A stretch of DNA of 64,000 nucleotides, taken from NCBI RefSeq assembly GCF_024139115.2, contig NC_085139.1, forward strand, positions 249,297,236-249,361,235. Reading direction: 5' to 3'. Position 1 is the stretch's first letter, and every line of letters starts with the position of its first letter. The notes under the pieces were generated by a model that saw nothing but the letters and a program-made list of their open reading frames with translations, made no database searches and was not told the origin of the DNA. This document shows, in pieces, positions 21,795 to 31,719 of the stretch. Source of the DNA: Armigeres subalbatus. Taxonomy: Eukaryota; Arthropoda; Insecta; Diptera; Culicidae. The position numbers and the translations under genes were made by a program.

Positions 21795-22696
21795 CGACAT
21801 TCGATGCAGCGGAGCGGACACAGGAGCACGAAGGAGTGGGTGGCAGTGTGGCAATGCTGAAAAATTATTTCATCGTTTGGAGGCTTAGGGAAAAATCATC
21901 AAGTGGCGGTCGGACAGTTGCAACGCAAGGTGTCGACAAGCGATTGAATGCAGTTAGTTATTTGAATGGGAATTGGGAAAAAAATTGGTTAAGAGTTAAT
22001 TGCGAAAATGGACTGTTTCGGTGGCATCAGGTTTGGCGTGGTAGCTTGGTTGCTGTTAATGATTCCTTCCATTAAAATTGGCATCATCTCCCTCCGACGC
22101 GCTATCAAATTCGCTATTTACGATTGAGCTTTGCACTTTGAAGAAAATTTATTTCGGATAGTCGGATCAACCGTCTTTTGTATAAAATGGTGGCTTTTGT
22201 ATAAAATCAATGAAGACGCCACCTCAGTGGAAACTTTCTACAGCAACCACCCATCGGTGAACGTCGCTCGGGCAGACAGATGCCAAGAGATAATGTTTTG
22301 TAATATGAAGAAACTTCGTCTTGATTCAAATTTCTGTTGTCAATCCTCGCAACAATACGCATCTTAGATAACCAACATCTCATAACCAAATTCAGAATAT
22401 TGCGGAAAAATTTCATAGGATTTTCAGAATCTGTCATTCTCGGAATGGTCCGTTGTCTGCGGAATCCCGATCAAAATGGCTCGCGCGCGTCGAAAAGCAG
22501 CTTTCTTATGTCTAATGAAGTAATTCCATTAGCCCCGCCCCTTCGTTAATCCTTATGAGTGCACATTATATTTGCACGTATATCAGATCACAAAGGGGCG
22601 GAGCTAACGGGCTTAATTTATTGAATACAAGAAAGCTGCTTTCCAGCGCGCGTGTGCCATTTTGATCGGGATTTCGCAGAGAGCGGTTGAGCAAGA
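21795..22696 (+). repeat. triplicated unit, copy 2 (with long hairpin)
   Basis: Collinear with copy 1 (GGAAAATGGACTGTTTCGG-like, then CCTCCGACGCGC, GAACGTCGCTCGGGCAGA and ACAATACGCATCTTAG). It includes the same hairpin at 22458-22679. A stretch absent from copy 1 (near 22155-22255, including GAAGACGCCACCT) is shared with copy 3, so the copies are mosaics. The right end is cut by the hAT-type element at 22705. Confidence 0.7.
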
Positions 22697-22704
22697 TTTT
22701 ACGC

Positions 22705-23439
22705 TAGGAATGGGCGTTTTTCGGAAAAATATCGATACTGCCGAATCGATGTTTTTGCCTTTCTCGTATTTATTATCGAAATATCGATGCGGCGTTGAAA
22801 CATCGATATTCCGATAAAATTAAAACCACGAGCAAAAAAAATAGAGAACTTTAGATTTCCCATTTTAGATCATCGAATCACACATAAAAAAATCGATATG
22901 GTCAAATATCAAACTTGGGGGGTCCCGTAGCGTAGTTGGCTACACGTTCGCCTTACAAGCGAATGGTCATGGGTTCGATTCCCAGCCCCTCCAACAAACC
23001 CTCGTCAGTCGCCAGATCCGCAGCCCATACGGTGGCGTTTGGGGTACGCGCCTTACCGTCACGGCTGCCTGATGACGACTGACAACTTGTTCTTCTCGGA
23101 GGCATTCCTCCAACGTTACCCGGATTAATGGCAACCGAACAATGCAACGATCATTGAATACACGACATGGACAAACGGACACAATGGACTCACGATGAGA
23201 TGGACTGGCAACGACAACAATAATGGTAATGGAAATCTAAAAATAGATTCTGTGTGGATTCTGTAGAGCAGAATACCACAGTAGATGTCGGCACAGTAGC
23301 GGTTAAGTAACACAGAGTGCCTAACAAATAAATAAAGGAATAAAAAAAATATCAAACTTGAAAAATCGATACAAAATATCGATTAATCCGAGCGAAAATA
23401 TCGATTCCCGATATATCGTATCGGTATCGCCCATTCCTA
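22705..23439. mobile_element. hAT-type MITE rich in ATCGAT, carrying a nested SINE
   Basis: Terminal inverted repeats TAGGAATGGGCG (22705-22716) and CGCCCATTCCTA (23428-23439) are flanked by an exact 8-bp target duplication TTTTACGC (22697-22704 and 23440-23447). 8-bp duplications and (C/T)AGGG.TGGGCG-like ends are characteristic of hAT elements. The interior is a series of ATCGAT/ATATCGAT words with no transposase. The SINE at 22918-23346 accounts for more than half its length, so the original element was about 290 bp. Confidence 0.9.
22918..23346 (+). mobile_element. tRNA-Val(UAC)-like SINE with exact 14-bp target duplication
   Basis: The head (22918-22992) folds as a tRNA: anticodon stem TTCGC/GCGAA with loop CTTACAA (anticodon TAC), A box TAGCGTAGTTGG, B box GGTTCGATTCC, and acceptor G-rich/CCCCTCC. 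A tRNA-unrelated body of about 330 bp follows, ending in an AATAAATAAAGGAATAAAAA tail. The duplication AAATATCAAACTTG is exact at 22904-22917 and 23347-23360. Mobilisation would need polymerase III transcription and a partner LINE. The undamaged duplication suggests a fairly recent insertion, younger than the host hAT element. Confidence 0.92.
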
Positions 23440-23447
23440 TTTTACGC

Positions 23448-23830
23448 AGAGCGGATGCAGCGGAGCGAACACAGCAGCAAGGAGGCGCTCTGGTAGCATT
23501 TTCAATGGAAAATCATCGAATTGGTGGTGGAAGTCTGCATTGGTGGTCGTCATTCAACCAAAACAACAAATCAAAATCTTGTGAGGGAATTCCATTTGAC
23601 TGCTACTGACGCCATCCATTTGAACAAACTCATTGCATCAACTCCCTCCGACGCGCGCTTGTGGTTGTGCTACCAAAGGGCAACTTTCTGTCGTCGCCAT
23701 ACGATGATAGCCCGGAAGTCATTTCTAATGACTAACGAAACAAAACCAAAGAATCGTGCCAAAAAATTTCACTTTCCGTCGACGATGGCCAAATCGATGA
23801 AGACGCCACCTTAGTTAAAAATGACGTTTA
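23448..23830 (+). repeat. triplicated unit, copy 3 (partial)
   Basis: Begins AGAGCGGATGCAGCGGAGCG, with CAAGGAGGCGCTCTGGTAGC, CATTTTCAATGGAAAATCAT, CCTCCGACGCGCG and GAAGACGCCACCT, matching copies 1 and 2. It lacks the hairpin half. Confidence 0.6.
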
Positions 23831-24009
23831 GCTGCCTTAGTTTTTCAAATGGCGCATTATTAAAAACAATAAATCTTTCCAAAACAGTCTGTTTGTCTCG
23901 GTAAACAATTTTCCCAACGGTCAAAACCTCTTCTTGGATAAATAGTTTAAGTCCTGAAAAGGACTGTTTGTAATTTATTCTTCAAGTCCCGCTCACTTTG
24001 CCACCAGCG

Positions 24010-24327
24010 CTATAGAAAAAGATGCATGTACGCTTCCATCGCCGGCGGAAGGCGAACGTTGCAAATTAATATATTTGTGTTTGGTTTCGCGCCACCCCCG
24101 ATTCTGCTTATTTTTCCTTTATTCCGGATATTTTTGAGCATAATTTCTTCTAGGATTCTGATGATATCCACTGAAAGAGTGGCTTCAGTGGCGATGCGGC
24201 CGATGAGTCGTTTCTTTTCCAAGGCTGGTTCATCCAACTGGGAGCTACTTTCAGTTGCTTGATTCGGTTGACCTTCGAGCAGTTTGCTCAATGTTAGTAA
24301 AGTGACACAAATTATGATGAAAAACAT
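24010..24327 (-). CDS. hypothetical small secreted protein
   Basis: A 105-codon minus-strand frame starting MFFIIICVTLLTLSKLLEGQ. The first 19 residues form a convincing signal-peptide-like hydrophobic stretch ending near LEG/Q. The mature part is polar, then helical (RIATEATLSVDIIRILEEIM), then basic with RIGGGAKPNTN, and has a single cysteine near the end. No known family is recognised. The start lies 12 bases inside a near-palindrome (24339-24357), and the surroundings are repeats. It could be a real lineage-specific gene, part of a mobile element, or chance. Confidence 0.35.
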   Translation of the reverse strand: MFFIIICVTLLTLSKLLEGQPNQATESSSQLDEPALEKKRLIGRIATEATLSVDIIRILEEIMLKNIRNKGKISRIGGGAKPNTNILICNVRLPPAMEAYMHLFL

Positions 24328-24359
24328 CCATTTCGTATAGCTACGTAGTCCTACGTCAC

Positions 24360-25099
24360 CTTTGCGTACAACCCGATTGGGCTACACCTTTGAGTTTTTT
24401 TCATCGGTGACTTGAAGTTCTTGATCGTTTTAAACGGATCGATGAACTACTGTTCCGGATCCGAAAGTTCGTTTTCGACACAATCTTTTCAGCACTGTTA
24501 GTTTGACAGATCCTGCTCGTGGTCCATCTTGAAATGATGTGTAAAAGATTTTTTTCGAGGCACTTAATTTGTTATTTTCCTGAAATTCCCATAGCAACAT
24601 ATAAACTGTTTGGTGTTATTGACACTTGCCTCAAAAAGCATACTACAACGCAAATAACGAGTATTCCAGCAGAATCAGGCGTATAATTTCCCTATGTTGG
24701 TAATTATTATATTATTATGTATTACTAAATAATAGCCACTTGAAAAGTATGAGTAAGTTGAATTCAAATTTCAGATAAAAATTCCAAACTTTTTGAATTT
24801 GATCTCTAAGGCTTACTTTGAAATTATATTCATCGGATATTTATTTCACTGTTCAGGACGTGTGTGGTCCAATATATAGTTGGCCGAATTTCATTAAACG
24901 AATCATAACATCGAATACATTTCACTGTTCAGAAAGATTGAAGCTTTGCACGTTTTTCTGGGTGAACAGATATCGCAATAATAAAGGATGTATGCAATTT
25001 ATTGTTGTCGTGACCTAATCGTAGCGATTGCCGTTACCTCCGAACGACAATCAAAGTAGAGAGCAGTTCTACCTGCTTTCTGTCTTGATTGTCATCGGG
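24360..25099. other. spacer with no clear element
   Basis: Mixed AT-rich sequence. No supported gene or element boundary. Confidence 0.4.
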
Positions 25100-25291
25100 A
25101 ACTACTTCCTCCGGCGGCATTTCGACCAGCAGGGGCGGTGCCACCCGCTTACCCGCTGCCTACTACTGCCACCGGGAACATGGACCTATTCCACCACCAC
25201 CACCACCGCTGCTCGGACCTACTCCTGTAGGTCCTGGTCCAGGAATGGGCACTACGCTACGGTAGTCTCCGCCCAGGTGCAGGTCTCACCG
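25100..25291 (+). pseudogene. broken proline-rich coding fragment
   Basis: The frame from about 25120 reads AGAVPPAYPLPTTATG. After a one-base frame change near 25186 it continues as GPIPPPPPPLLGPTPVGPGP and GMGTTLR, then a stop. A CAC/CCA repeat encodes the polyproline. It looks like an exon or retrocopy fragment of a proline-rich protein; I cannot name the parent. Confidence 0.35.
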
Positions 25292-25496
25292 TTGATGCGC
25301 CTAAACACATCGGTCAAAACTTCAAATTGTTTCTACCATTTTACTCATATTTATAGACATATGAGACATTGTCCGGTAGTGATGGGTTAACACTCCATTC
25401 GTGCCATTCATACCTTGTTGCCATATTTTACCATGAATGCATTCACGTTCATTAGGTGCAATATAATTGCCTACTTTTCAGCGAATTGCCAGCAAT

Positions 25497-25812
25497 TAGC
25501 GATTACTTCGATTAATCGATTCATCGTTGTGATAATCGATTAATTTTGAATCCATTATTACCCAACGATGATTCGATTCAATAATCGAGAGGAATCGTGA
25601 GTAATCGATTGGTTACTAATCGATTAATCAGAATTTTACGACATCATAAGGATGTCGAAAATTAATTGATTATTTCGATTAATCGATTCATCGTTGTGAT
25701 AATCGATTAATTTTGAATCGATTACTATACAATGATTAATCGATTCAATAATCGACAAGAATCAAGAGTAATCGATTAGTAACTAATCGATTAATCGGGA
25801 TTTTACGACATC
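25497..25812. repeat. two tandem copies of an about 155-bp ATCGATT-rich unit
   Basis: Copy 1 (about 25497-25650) and copy 2 (about 25662-25812) both run GATTA.TTCGATTAATCGATT, CATCGTTGTGATAATCGATT, AATAATCGA, GTAATCGATT, ending TTTTACGACATC. The unit is made of near-palindromic ATTAATCGATTAAT words, like the cores of hAT-type MITEs. Confidence 0.85.
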
Positions 25813-26574
25813 TCTACCAGCAATATGCACTGAGCTTTCAAAGCTTGCTTACATCACATGTTAAAGAATTTGTGATATGCAAAGATTTATAATAAGTGCC
25901 TTGTACTTCTTTTTTAGCTTTTTCAGTACATTTAAATACTTGTTCGACTTTAATTAATTTTTTTTTTTAACTTAATCGCTATCACCACAATTGTAAAACT
26001 GAAAGGACCAGGATTTGTAAGATACGAGAAGCGGATTTTGAACTTATTCAATTATCTGCAGCGCGACGACGTACAGCGTAAATATTTTTCGTATTGCGTT
26101 ACTCATAAGCAATACGAGTATTTAAATGGATCGAGAAGAAATGTCCATTGTAAAAATGAATAATATATAAAATGACAGAAATTATATCGCTTTATGAGAA
26201 AAAAAAATATTTTTTTTGAACTTAACTGCAATATGTTTTGCTTAATATGATAACTCTACAGCCCTTGTCTGAAAGAAGGCAAAATTCATAATAAAATATC
26301 TACACTTAAAAAGCAAAAAATGTTGTAAATGTGTAACTTTTAAAAATGCCCTATGCTTACAAGAAGGAAAATAATAAAATAATAAAATATCAAGCGTAAA
26401 CAAAAAAATAAATATGTAAACTTGAGAAAACAGCCGCCTATGATTAAAAGAAGAAGAAACAACAATGAAATATGACTTGGTAAATCGAAAATGAATACAA
26501 ATATGCAAAATTCGAGAGAATAGCCTATGATTAAAAGAATGTCAGAATTTACGAATAACCTTCAACTTTTGTCA
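25813..26574. other. AT-rich spacer
   Basis: Very AT-rich with several A/T homopolymers (25962-25970, 26200-26217). The short frames are chance. Confidence 0.5.
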
Positions 26575-26785
26575 AGTAAACCCTTTGTTCCTTCGATCTT
26601 TTGTATCAGCTTTTTTTTTGTAATTTATATTTTTTGTTTATTCGACTTTTCACCTTTTCGACATTTCGTCTTTTCGATTTTTTGTCATTCGACATTTTGT
26701 TCCTTCGACCTTTTGACCCTTCGACTTTTTGTCCTTTCGACCTTCGACCTTTTGACCTTCGACCTTTTGTCCTACAACCCTACTT
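26575..26785 (-). repeat. GGTCGAAAGGACAAAA minisatellite, reverse orientation
   Basis: Plus-strand CCTTCGACCTTTTGTCC and TTCGACCTTTTGACC words repeat about 12 times. This is the reverse complement of the array at 18090-18590. Confidence 0.85.
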
Positions 26786-27772
26786 TTCTGTGAGAATAGT
26801 GTACATCACATTTCTTTTCTTATTCTTATGATTTTGCTCACATTTTTTCCTATGATATTTTCCCAGGTAGGCAAGTAGAATATTACATTTTTGTATTTTA
26901 ATTATATCAATAAATTGCTGCTTTATAACGTGCAACAGGGAATCAATACTCGGGCAACGCCTAACAATATATTCTTTGTCGTCAACAGAGTTTGTTACTG
27001 ACAACCTAGCACCTAGCGACAAACCTTTAACCGAACCCGAGCTCAATATGACAAGAATCATTTGCCTTGCATGCTCTTATATTTCGGAAAGTACGATGCT
27101 AATTTTGTAATCATTGTTCGATATTCGAATATTTCCATAAAAGCAGAAAATACGACAGCAGAAAACCGAAATTTGCTCGAGAAATAATGCAAAATAACGG
27201 GTTGAAAAGTTAGTAACAAGATTGTCTTCTCTTTTTGTTTCTGACAAAAATTTTCGGATCTTTGTCAATATTATTACCGACAAAAACAAAGCTTTGTCGT
27301 TGATTCGCTTTTGTCGCTTGTTTCGCACGCGCATTCCTGAAAAATTGATTCCCTGACGTGCGATAAAAATTATGCGAAAGCAATTTCTATACCGAATTTC
27401 TTTCCTAATGCTTATTCCGTAAAAATGTAGTCTCAACTCGTTCAATGTTCTCTTTAAAAAAACATTTGGTAACTCTAGACCTAAAGATTGGTAAAGCAAT
27501 ATGGCCATAATGTGAACAACATTTTTTTCATTTTTCTTAGGATTATATTGCAGTTTCCAGAAGGCGCGTGGAAAATAGAAATCTAAAATGTTCATGTTCA
27601 CCATAAATTCAAGACCGCAAGACAAAATTTACATATAACCGGTATAATGATAGTGAACATTCATTACCTTTCCTTTCAATCATAAACCATGGTGGACATT
27701 TCAATTGCTGCTTCTCTGTTTTTGGTATTGTCAGATTTTCTGGATATGATACACTGCGCGGCGTTCCTTAGT
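26786..27772. other. transposon-like non-coding DNA
   Basis: Contains a minus-strand frame at 27077-27625 (182 codons), but its composition is that of translated AT-rich DNA and no domain is visible, so I do not call it a gene. Words such as ACAAGCGACAAAAGCGA (minus, near 27310) and TGCATGCAAGGCAAATGA (minus, near 27065) look like worn repeats. Confidence 0.35.
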
Positions 27773-28035
27773 CTACCTTACCGGTTTACAGATCAGGAGT
27801 CGTGATGACCTCCTTGAAAACGGGATGATGCGACAGGAAGCACTTCCGTTTTGTTGTGAACGACATTCTGTCGACCATATCCATCGAATCGTATTCCCAC
27901 ATGAAGTCGTAGAGACTTTTGTGGAGACTGACATACTTTGGTCGGTCAACATCTTCTTGACGCCGCGGCGTTTCGCAATGTCTTTGGCGTCGCTTTTTTC
28001 CTTCGAAAGTGTAGCCATATACCCGCCATCGGGAT
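27773..28035 (-). pseudogene. unrecognised coding remnant
   Basis: On the minus strand, MATLSKEKSDAKDIAKRRGV is followed, after one frame change, by PKYVSLHKSLYDFMWEYDSM and TTKRKCFLSHHPVFKEVITT. The second stretch looks protein-coding. Family unknown; it lies next to a LINE scrap, so transposon origin is likely. Confidence 0.3.
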
Positions 28036-28059
28036 TACGTTGAATTCTATTTTTGAATA

Positions 28060-28285
28060 GGTGCCGCCACCTTTGGATCGCCTCACGCTCGTTCGTAAGA
28101 AGGCTCCTTTGGGCCCCACGTGAACGGCTTAACTTCTCATGGAACTTTCATGTGTTTCATGTGTTATCACGGTATTTTCATGGTATCGATCTTCCTGCTG
28201 ACGATTTTTCCTCCGCAAAATCGAGTTTTGTCTGTTCCGCGCCCGTTTGTATCGTGCCTCGATCGCCTTCCAGCGCATTGGGGGT
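28060..28285 (-). pseudogene. LINE B-family fragment (endonuclease-RT linker)
   Basis: Nearly the same sequence as 12687-12920: CCGCCACCTTTGGATC, CTCACGCTCGTTCGTAAGAA, AACTTCTCAT.GAACTTTC, GATCTTCCTGCTG and AAAATCGAGTTTTGTCTGTT. About 60 bases are deleted relative to LINE B. An isolated, heavily deleted copy. Confidence 0.8.
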
Positions 28286-28389
28286 GTCACTCCACCACGT
28301 CCTAGGTAGGTACTACAACTCGTTGATGGCCTGGAGAGGGATCGTCAAGCCCTTGGACATAGCCCCTGCTGCCCCCATTGATTTCGTAC

Positions 28390-29346
28390 TAGGGTTTTTA
28401 GTACCGACCCTTTTTAGCGAGTCCCGGTACTACGGTACTGAACCCCTCAGTACCGGGAGTACCGGGAAAATACCGGTACTGGAAGATTTTTTTTTTCGAA
28501 AATCATTAAAATCAATAAAAAGTCAGAATTTAACGGTAACCATTCAAACTTTATTCATTGCTTTGTATGCATTCAACACTTGTCTTGGGGCTTGTCCTTA
28601 TCCTTGAATATGCTTTCAAAACGCACAGCATATTCAATGTTTCGCCAGACATACGGGGTCGTATTTTAGTAGCGAAACTTCCAGAAACAGAGAAAGCTCT
28701 TTCTGAGTCTACAGAAGTAGGGCGAACTGTTGTTAGTGAATCATGAAGCATTGACAAGTATTTTCCTTTAAGCTTTTTCTGAGTCGTTGTAAGTTAACTC
28801 TTGTCTTTACGATTCCTGGTGCAGTAATCGAACTTACAGGAACACTCTTGTCTCAAGCGGGGACAATTTGGAAAAATACTAATGAAGTGTGATTTTTTTT
28901 GGGATGTGACGATGTCGTTGCGGTTTGATTGTCTTGAGGTACGTCATCGGATGCCTGACGTTTGTCCTAATTGATTGTCGCTGTCGTCACTGGCGAAACA
29001 TCTTTTGCTGGCAAGGATAAGGTCACTAAATGTCAACGAAGGAAAAAGAGTACGTTTTGACAGATAGGGGGACGATAACAAAGGGAACCGCAGCGACATT
29101 CGTCCTCTATAGTTTATTAACTCTATTGTAAAGTGTTTGAAATTTTAGTAAAAAAATTAATATCTTTCTTAATAGCTGCTGCATTCAACAAATGTGGTTT
29201 TAACCATCGGAAGTTTTAACTAAAACTTTTTCCTTAGTACCGAAAATACCGGTACTTTCATTGAGCCATTACCGGTATTTCGGTACCGAAAATTAGTCGG
29301 TACTCCCGAGAATTCCGGTACCAGTACTTCCGGTACTAAAACCCTA
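28390..29346 (-). mobile_element. internally deleted hAT transposon, 8-bp target duplication
   Basis: Ends TAGGGTTTTTAGTACCG and CGGTACTAAAACCCTA are inverted, and the subterminal regions are packed with CGGTACT/AGTACCG words (likely transposase-binding sites). The exact duplication TTTCGTAC is at 28382-28389 and 29347-29354. It retains only the C-terminal dimerisation part of transposase (28551-28757, minus). At 957 bp it is far shorter than a complete hAT element (usually about 2.5-4 kb), so it is non-autonomous. Confidence 0.93.
28551..28757 (-). pseudogene. hAT transposase C-terminal dimerisation domain (hATC) remnant
   Basis: A minus-strand frame with the classic hATC pattern PTSVDSERAFSVSGSFATK, then IRPRMSGETLNMLCVLKAY. 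SERAFS.(A/S)G and LS.E.L..L..LK are the family hallmarks. The rest of the transposase (BED finger, catalytic core) is absent within the element. Not functional on its own. Confidence 0.88.
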
Positions 29347-29394
29347 TTTCGTACGAAGCATAATTGACCTGGTCCTGGTAGATCAAGGTTCAAG

Positions 29395-30160
29395 GTTATT
29401 GCCTCAATATGGGGACACCTGATCCCCCATTAGTTACAAATACAAAAATTTGGCGAAAAAATTCAAAAAAAATATATCTGTTCTCAGGCGTCTATTTTTT
29501 TGTAGATTCGGCAGATTTGATGAAGGATTGGCAGGAAAAAATATTGCGTAGATATCATAGAAAGGGGATCAAGTCTCCCCAAATTTTAAAATTGCATGTG
29601 CTGTCGAATTCAATAACAAAAATCGTTCATATATACGCACAGCAATTCGAAAATTCAGCGTATTTTGAACGAAAAATATTTCAAAAATCTGAGGGCATCT
29701 TTCTAATTTTATCAAAGCAAGTTCTTGGAGATGGATCAATTTCCCCCGAATATTTGAAAAGTCGATTTTTTTGAAAGCACTCCAAAAAATCGATTGTGTA
29801 CCAATAACAACAATAATTTAAGGACTGTCATACATTAGTAAAGTTAAATACTATATTTCTCGCGCTTAGTTTCATAGGGGCGTAACTGTATTGATCGATT
29901 TCTCTTAATCGATTTTATATTTGGTTAATAACTCAATTGTTTCAAAAGCTACAACCGTGATTATTGATTCTGGTGCAAGATACATTTATCCTTTATCGCA
30001 CCAAACCATTAAATCATCGACAAACTAGCGCAATTCGCTACAATAATAAAAAGAAAATATCGACGAAAAGAAATCGATCAATACAGTTACGCCCCTATGA
30101 AACTAAGCGCGAGATTTCTTAGAGAGTCTGTGTGGAAATCCCTTATTATTTTTACCTGCG
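29395..30160. mobile_element. worn element also present, inverted, at about 58955-59372
   Basis: Left end TGCCTCAATATGGGGACACC with TGATCCC; right end TTCTTAGAGAGTCTGTGTGG. Both recur in reverse orientation at 59372-59340 and about 58985-58960. The inside includes GGGGATCAAGTCTCCCC, which recurs at 59703-59718, and a foldback at 29858-30114. The 121-codon frame at 29409-29774 has no domain and is not called. Confidence 0.5.
29858..30114. mobile_element. 257-bp foldback with perfect 46-bp arms
   Basis: Bases 29858-29903 (starting TCTCGCGCTTAGTTTCATAG) are the exact complement of 30069-30114. The 165-bp interior is non-coding. No convincing target duplication. Perfect arms suggest recent activity or gene conversion. 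Confidence 0.85.
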
Positions 30161-30505
30161 ATACATCGGAAATCAGAAAAGGAGATCAAGTCTCCCTAGT
30201 CTCCCCTATTGGTCACATTCTTGAGAAAAAACAGTAATATAATTGCTGATGCGCGGTATTATTGTGCAACTGACGATCCTTCCTCCGACGATTACAGGAT
30301 ATAGGCGTGGTCGATTAACAGTCTGATGAGCTGATGTATATTGTGGGTATTCATCGAACAGGAGCACAGCACGCCGCAGAGCAGGAGACAGCAACACGTA
30401 CGGACGTGTTTTTTGCTCGCGCATTTTTTCGAAGTGTTTTTTCTCGTTCATTCGCTGTTTATGTTTTCGCTTGTCGCGTTGGCGTTATTTTCTCCCGGAC
30501 CCGTC

Positions 30506-31719
30506 ATGGGAGACTCGGTGGCCGATTCGGTCGCTGGAAAAGTGCCTAAGAGCACTGCTCTTGGAGGCGCGGGTAACCCCTCCAAGCAGCTTTTGCAGAG
30601 CAACGTGTTCTCGCCGTTGCCGCTTGATGACGCCGGCAATCCGCCGAAAAAGAGGAAGAAGCAGCAATCGCAGCTGCCGCAGGTGCAACCGGAGCGGAAG
30701 GAGAAGTGCCCGCCCGTGTTTGTGAAGGGCGATCCGCCGGATTTACGCCCAAAAATTCGCCAGCTGATCGCTAAGGGGCTGAAATGTACTTTTCGGCTCT
30801 GCAGCGAGGGCGTGAAAGTGATGCCGGCCAACAGGGACCATCATCAATCCGTCGTGGAGTTCCTCGAGGTCCATAAGTATGAGTACTACACTCATGACCA
30901 CCCCGGCACGAAGCCGCTCAAGGCTTTGCTGCGAGGACTTCACGACATGAAGGAGGAAGAGCTCCAAGCAGAGCTTGAAAGTTGCGGACTGAAGCCAGTA
31001 GCCGTCCACAAGATCGCTCGTCACGACAAGGCGAGGAGATATCGCGACCAGCTTTACCTGATCCATCTGGAGCACGGCTCCACTACCTGGAAGGACCTGA
31101 ATCTGGTTGGCGTTATAAATTACACCGTCGTTGACTGGGAGCGATATCGGCCAGTGCACCGCGATGTCACGCAATGCACCAACTGCTTCAATTTCGGGCA
31201 CGGCACCAGGAACTGCCGCATGAAGCCGCGCTGCAACAAGTGTGGCGAACCCCATCCGACGGACGAGTGCGACAAAATGGAGGTGGCCGATCCCAAGTGC
31301 GCCAACTGTGGCGACAAACATCGCGCCACCACAAAGGGCTGCCCAAAGCGAGCCGAGTTCCTGGAAATCCGGAAGAAGGCTTCCACCAGGACTATTCCGA
31401 AGAAGAACCGTGTTCCTGTCGTGTGATTCCGTTTCTCCCACCGCTACGGCCGCACAAGCGACTGGCAGCGGCAGCGGCATCGGTCCAAGCTCCAACATCG
31501 TCGGCACCATTCACCAGCGAATGGCACCCGCTCCCTCCTCCTGGGTTCCGTCGGCAGTCGGAGAACGAAGCCGTCCCATCGGAAGAATCTGCTCCGCTGT
31601 ACACTCCGGAACAACTGATGCCGATCTTCGCGCAGCTCGCCACTCGACTGCGCGGCTGCAAAACCCGCTTCGACCAGGTCTTCACTCTTGGCATGTTCAT
31701 CATCGAAAATGGCTGCTAG
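30506..31719 (+). pseudogene. Jockey ORF1 (gag-like), one frameshift
   Basis: The start is the ATG at 30506 (MGDSVADSVAGKVPK). Codons further upstream lie in the 5'UTR or the target duplication. A basic segment (PPKKRKKQQSQ) resembles a nuclear-localisation sequence. A central RNA-binding-like domain follows, then three CCHC knuckles: CTNCFNFGHGTRNC, CNKCGEPHPTDEC and CANCGDKHRATTKGC. The frame stops at 31426, but the neighbouring frame continues with QAPTSSAPFTSEWHPLPPPG and a helical end (FTLGMFIIENGC) to a TAG at 31717-31719, so one frameshift lies near 31400. Jockey ORF1 proteins bind element RNA in the particle. Confidence 0.88.

Noticed and set aside
22918..22992. Functional tRNA-Val gene
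   Set aside because: It is fused to a SINE body and flanked by a target duplication that includes the tail, so it is a retroposon head.
27077..27625. 182-codon minus-strand ORF as a gene
   Set aside because: AT-rich composition (many I, F, K, N), no domain, and repeat-like surroundings.
29409..29774. 121-codon plus-strand ORF
   Set aside because: No domain; it lies inside a repeat whose relative at 58955-59735 does not keep the frame.
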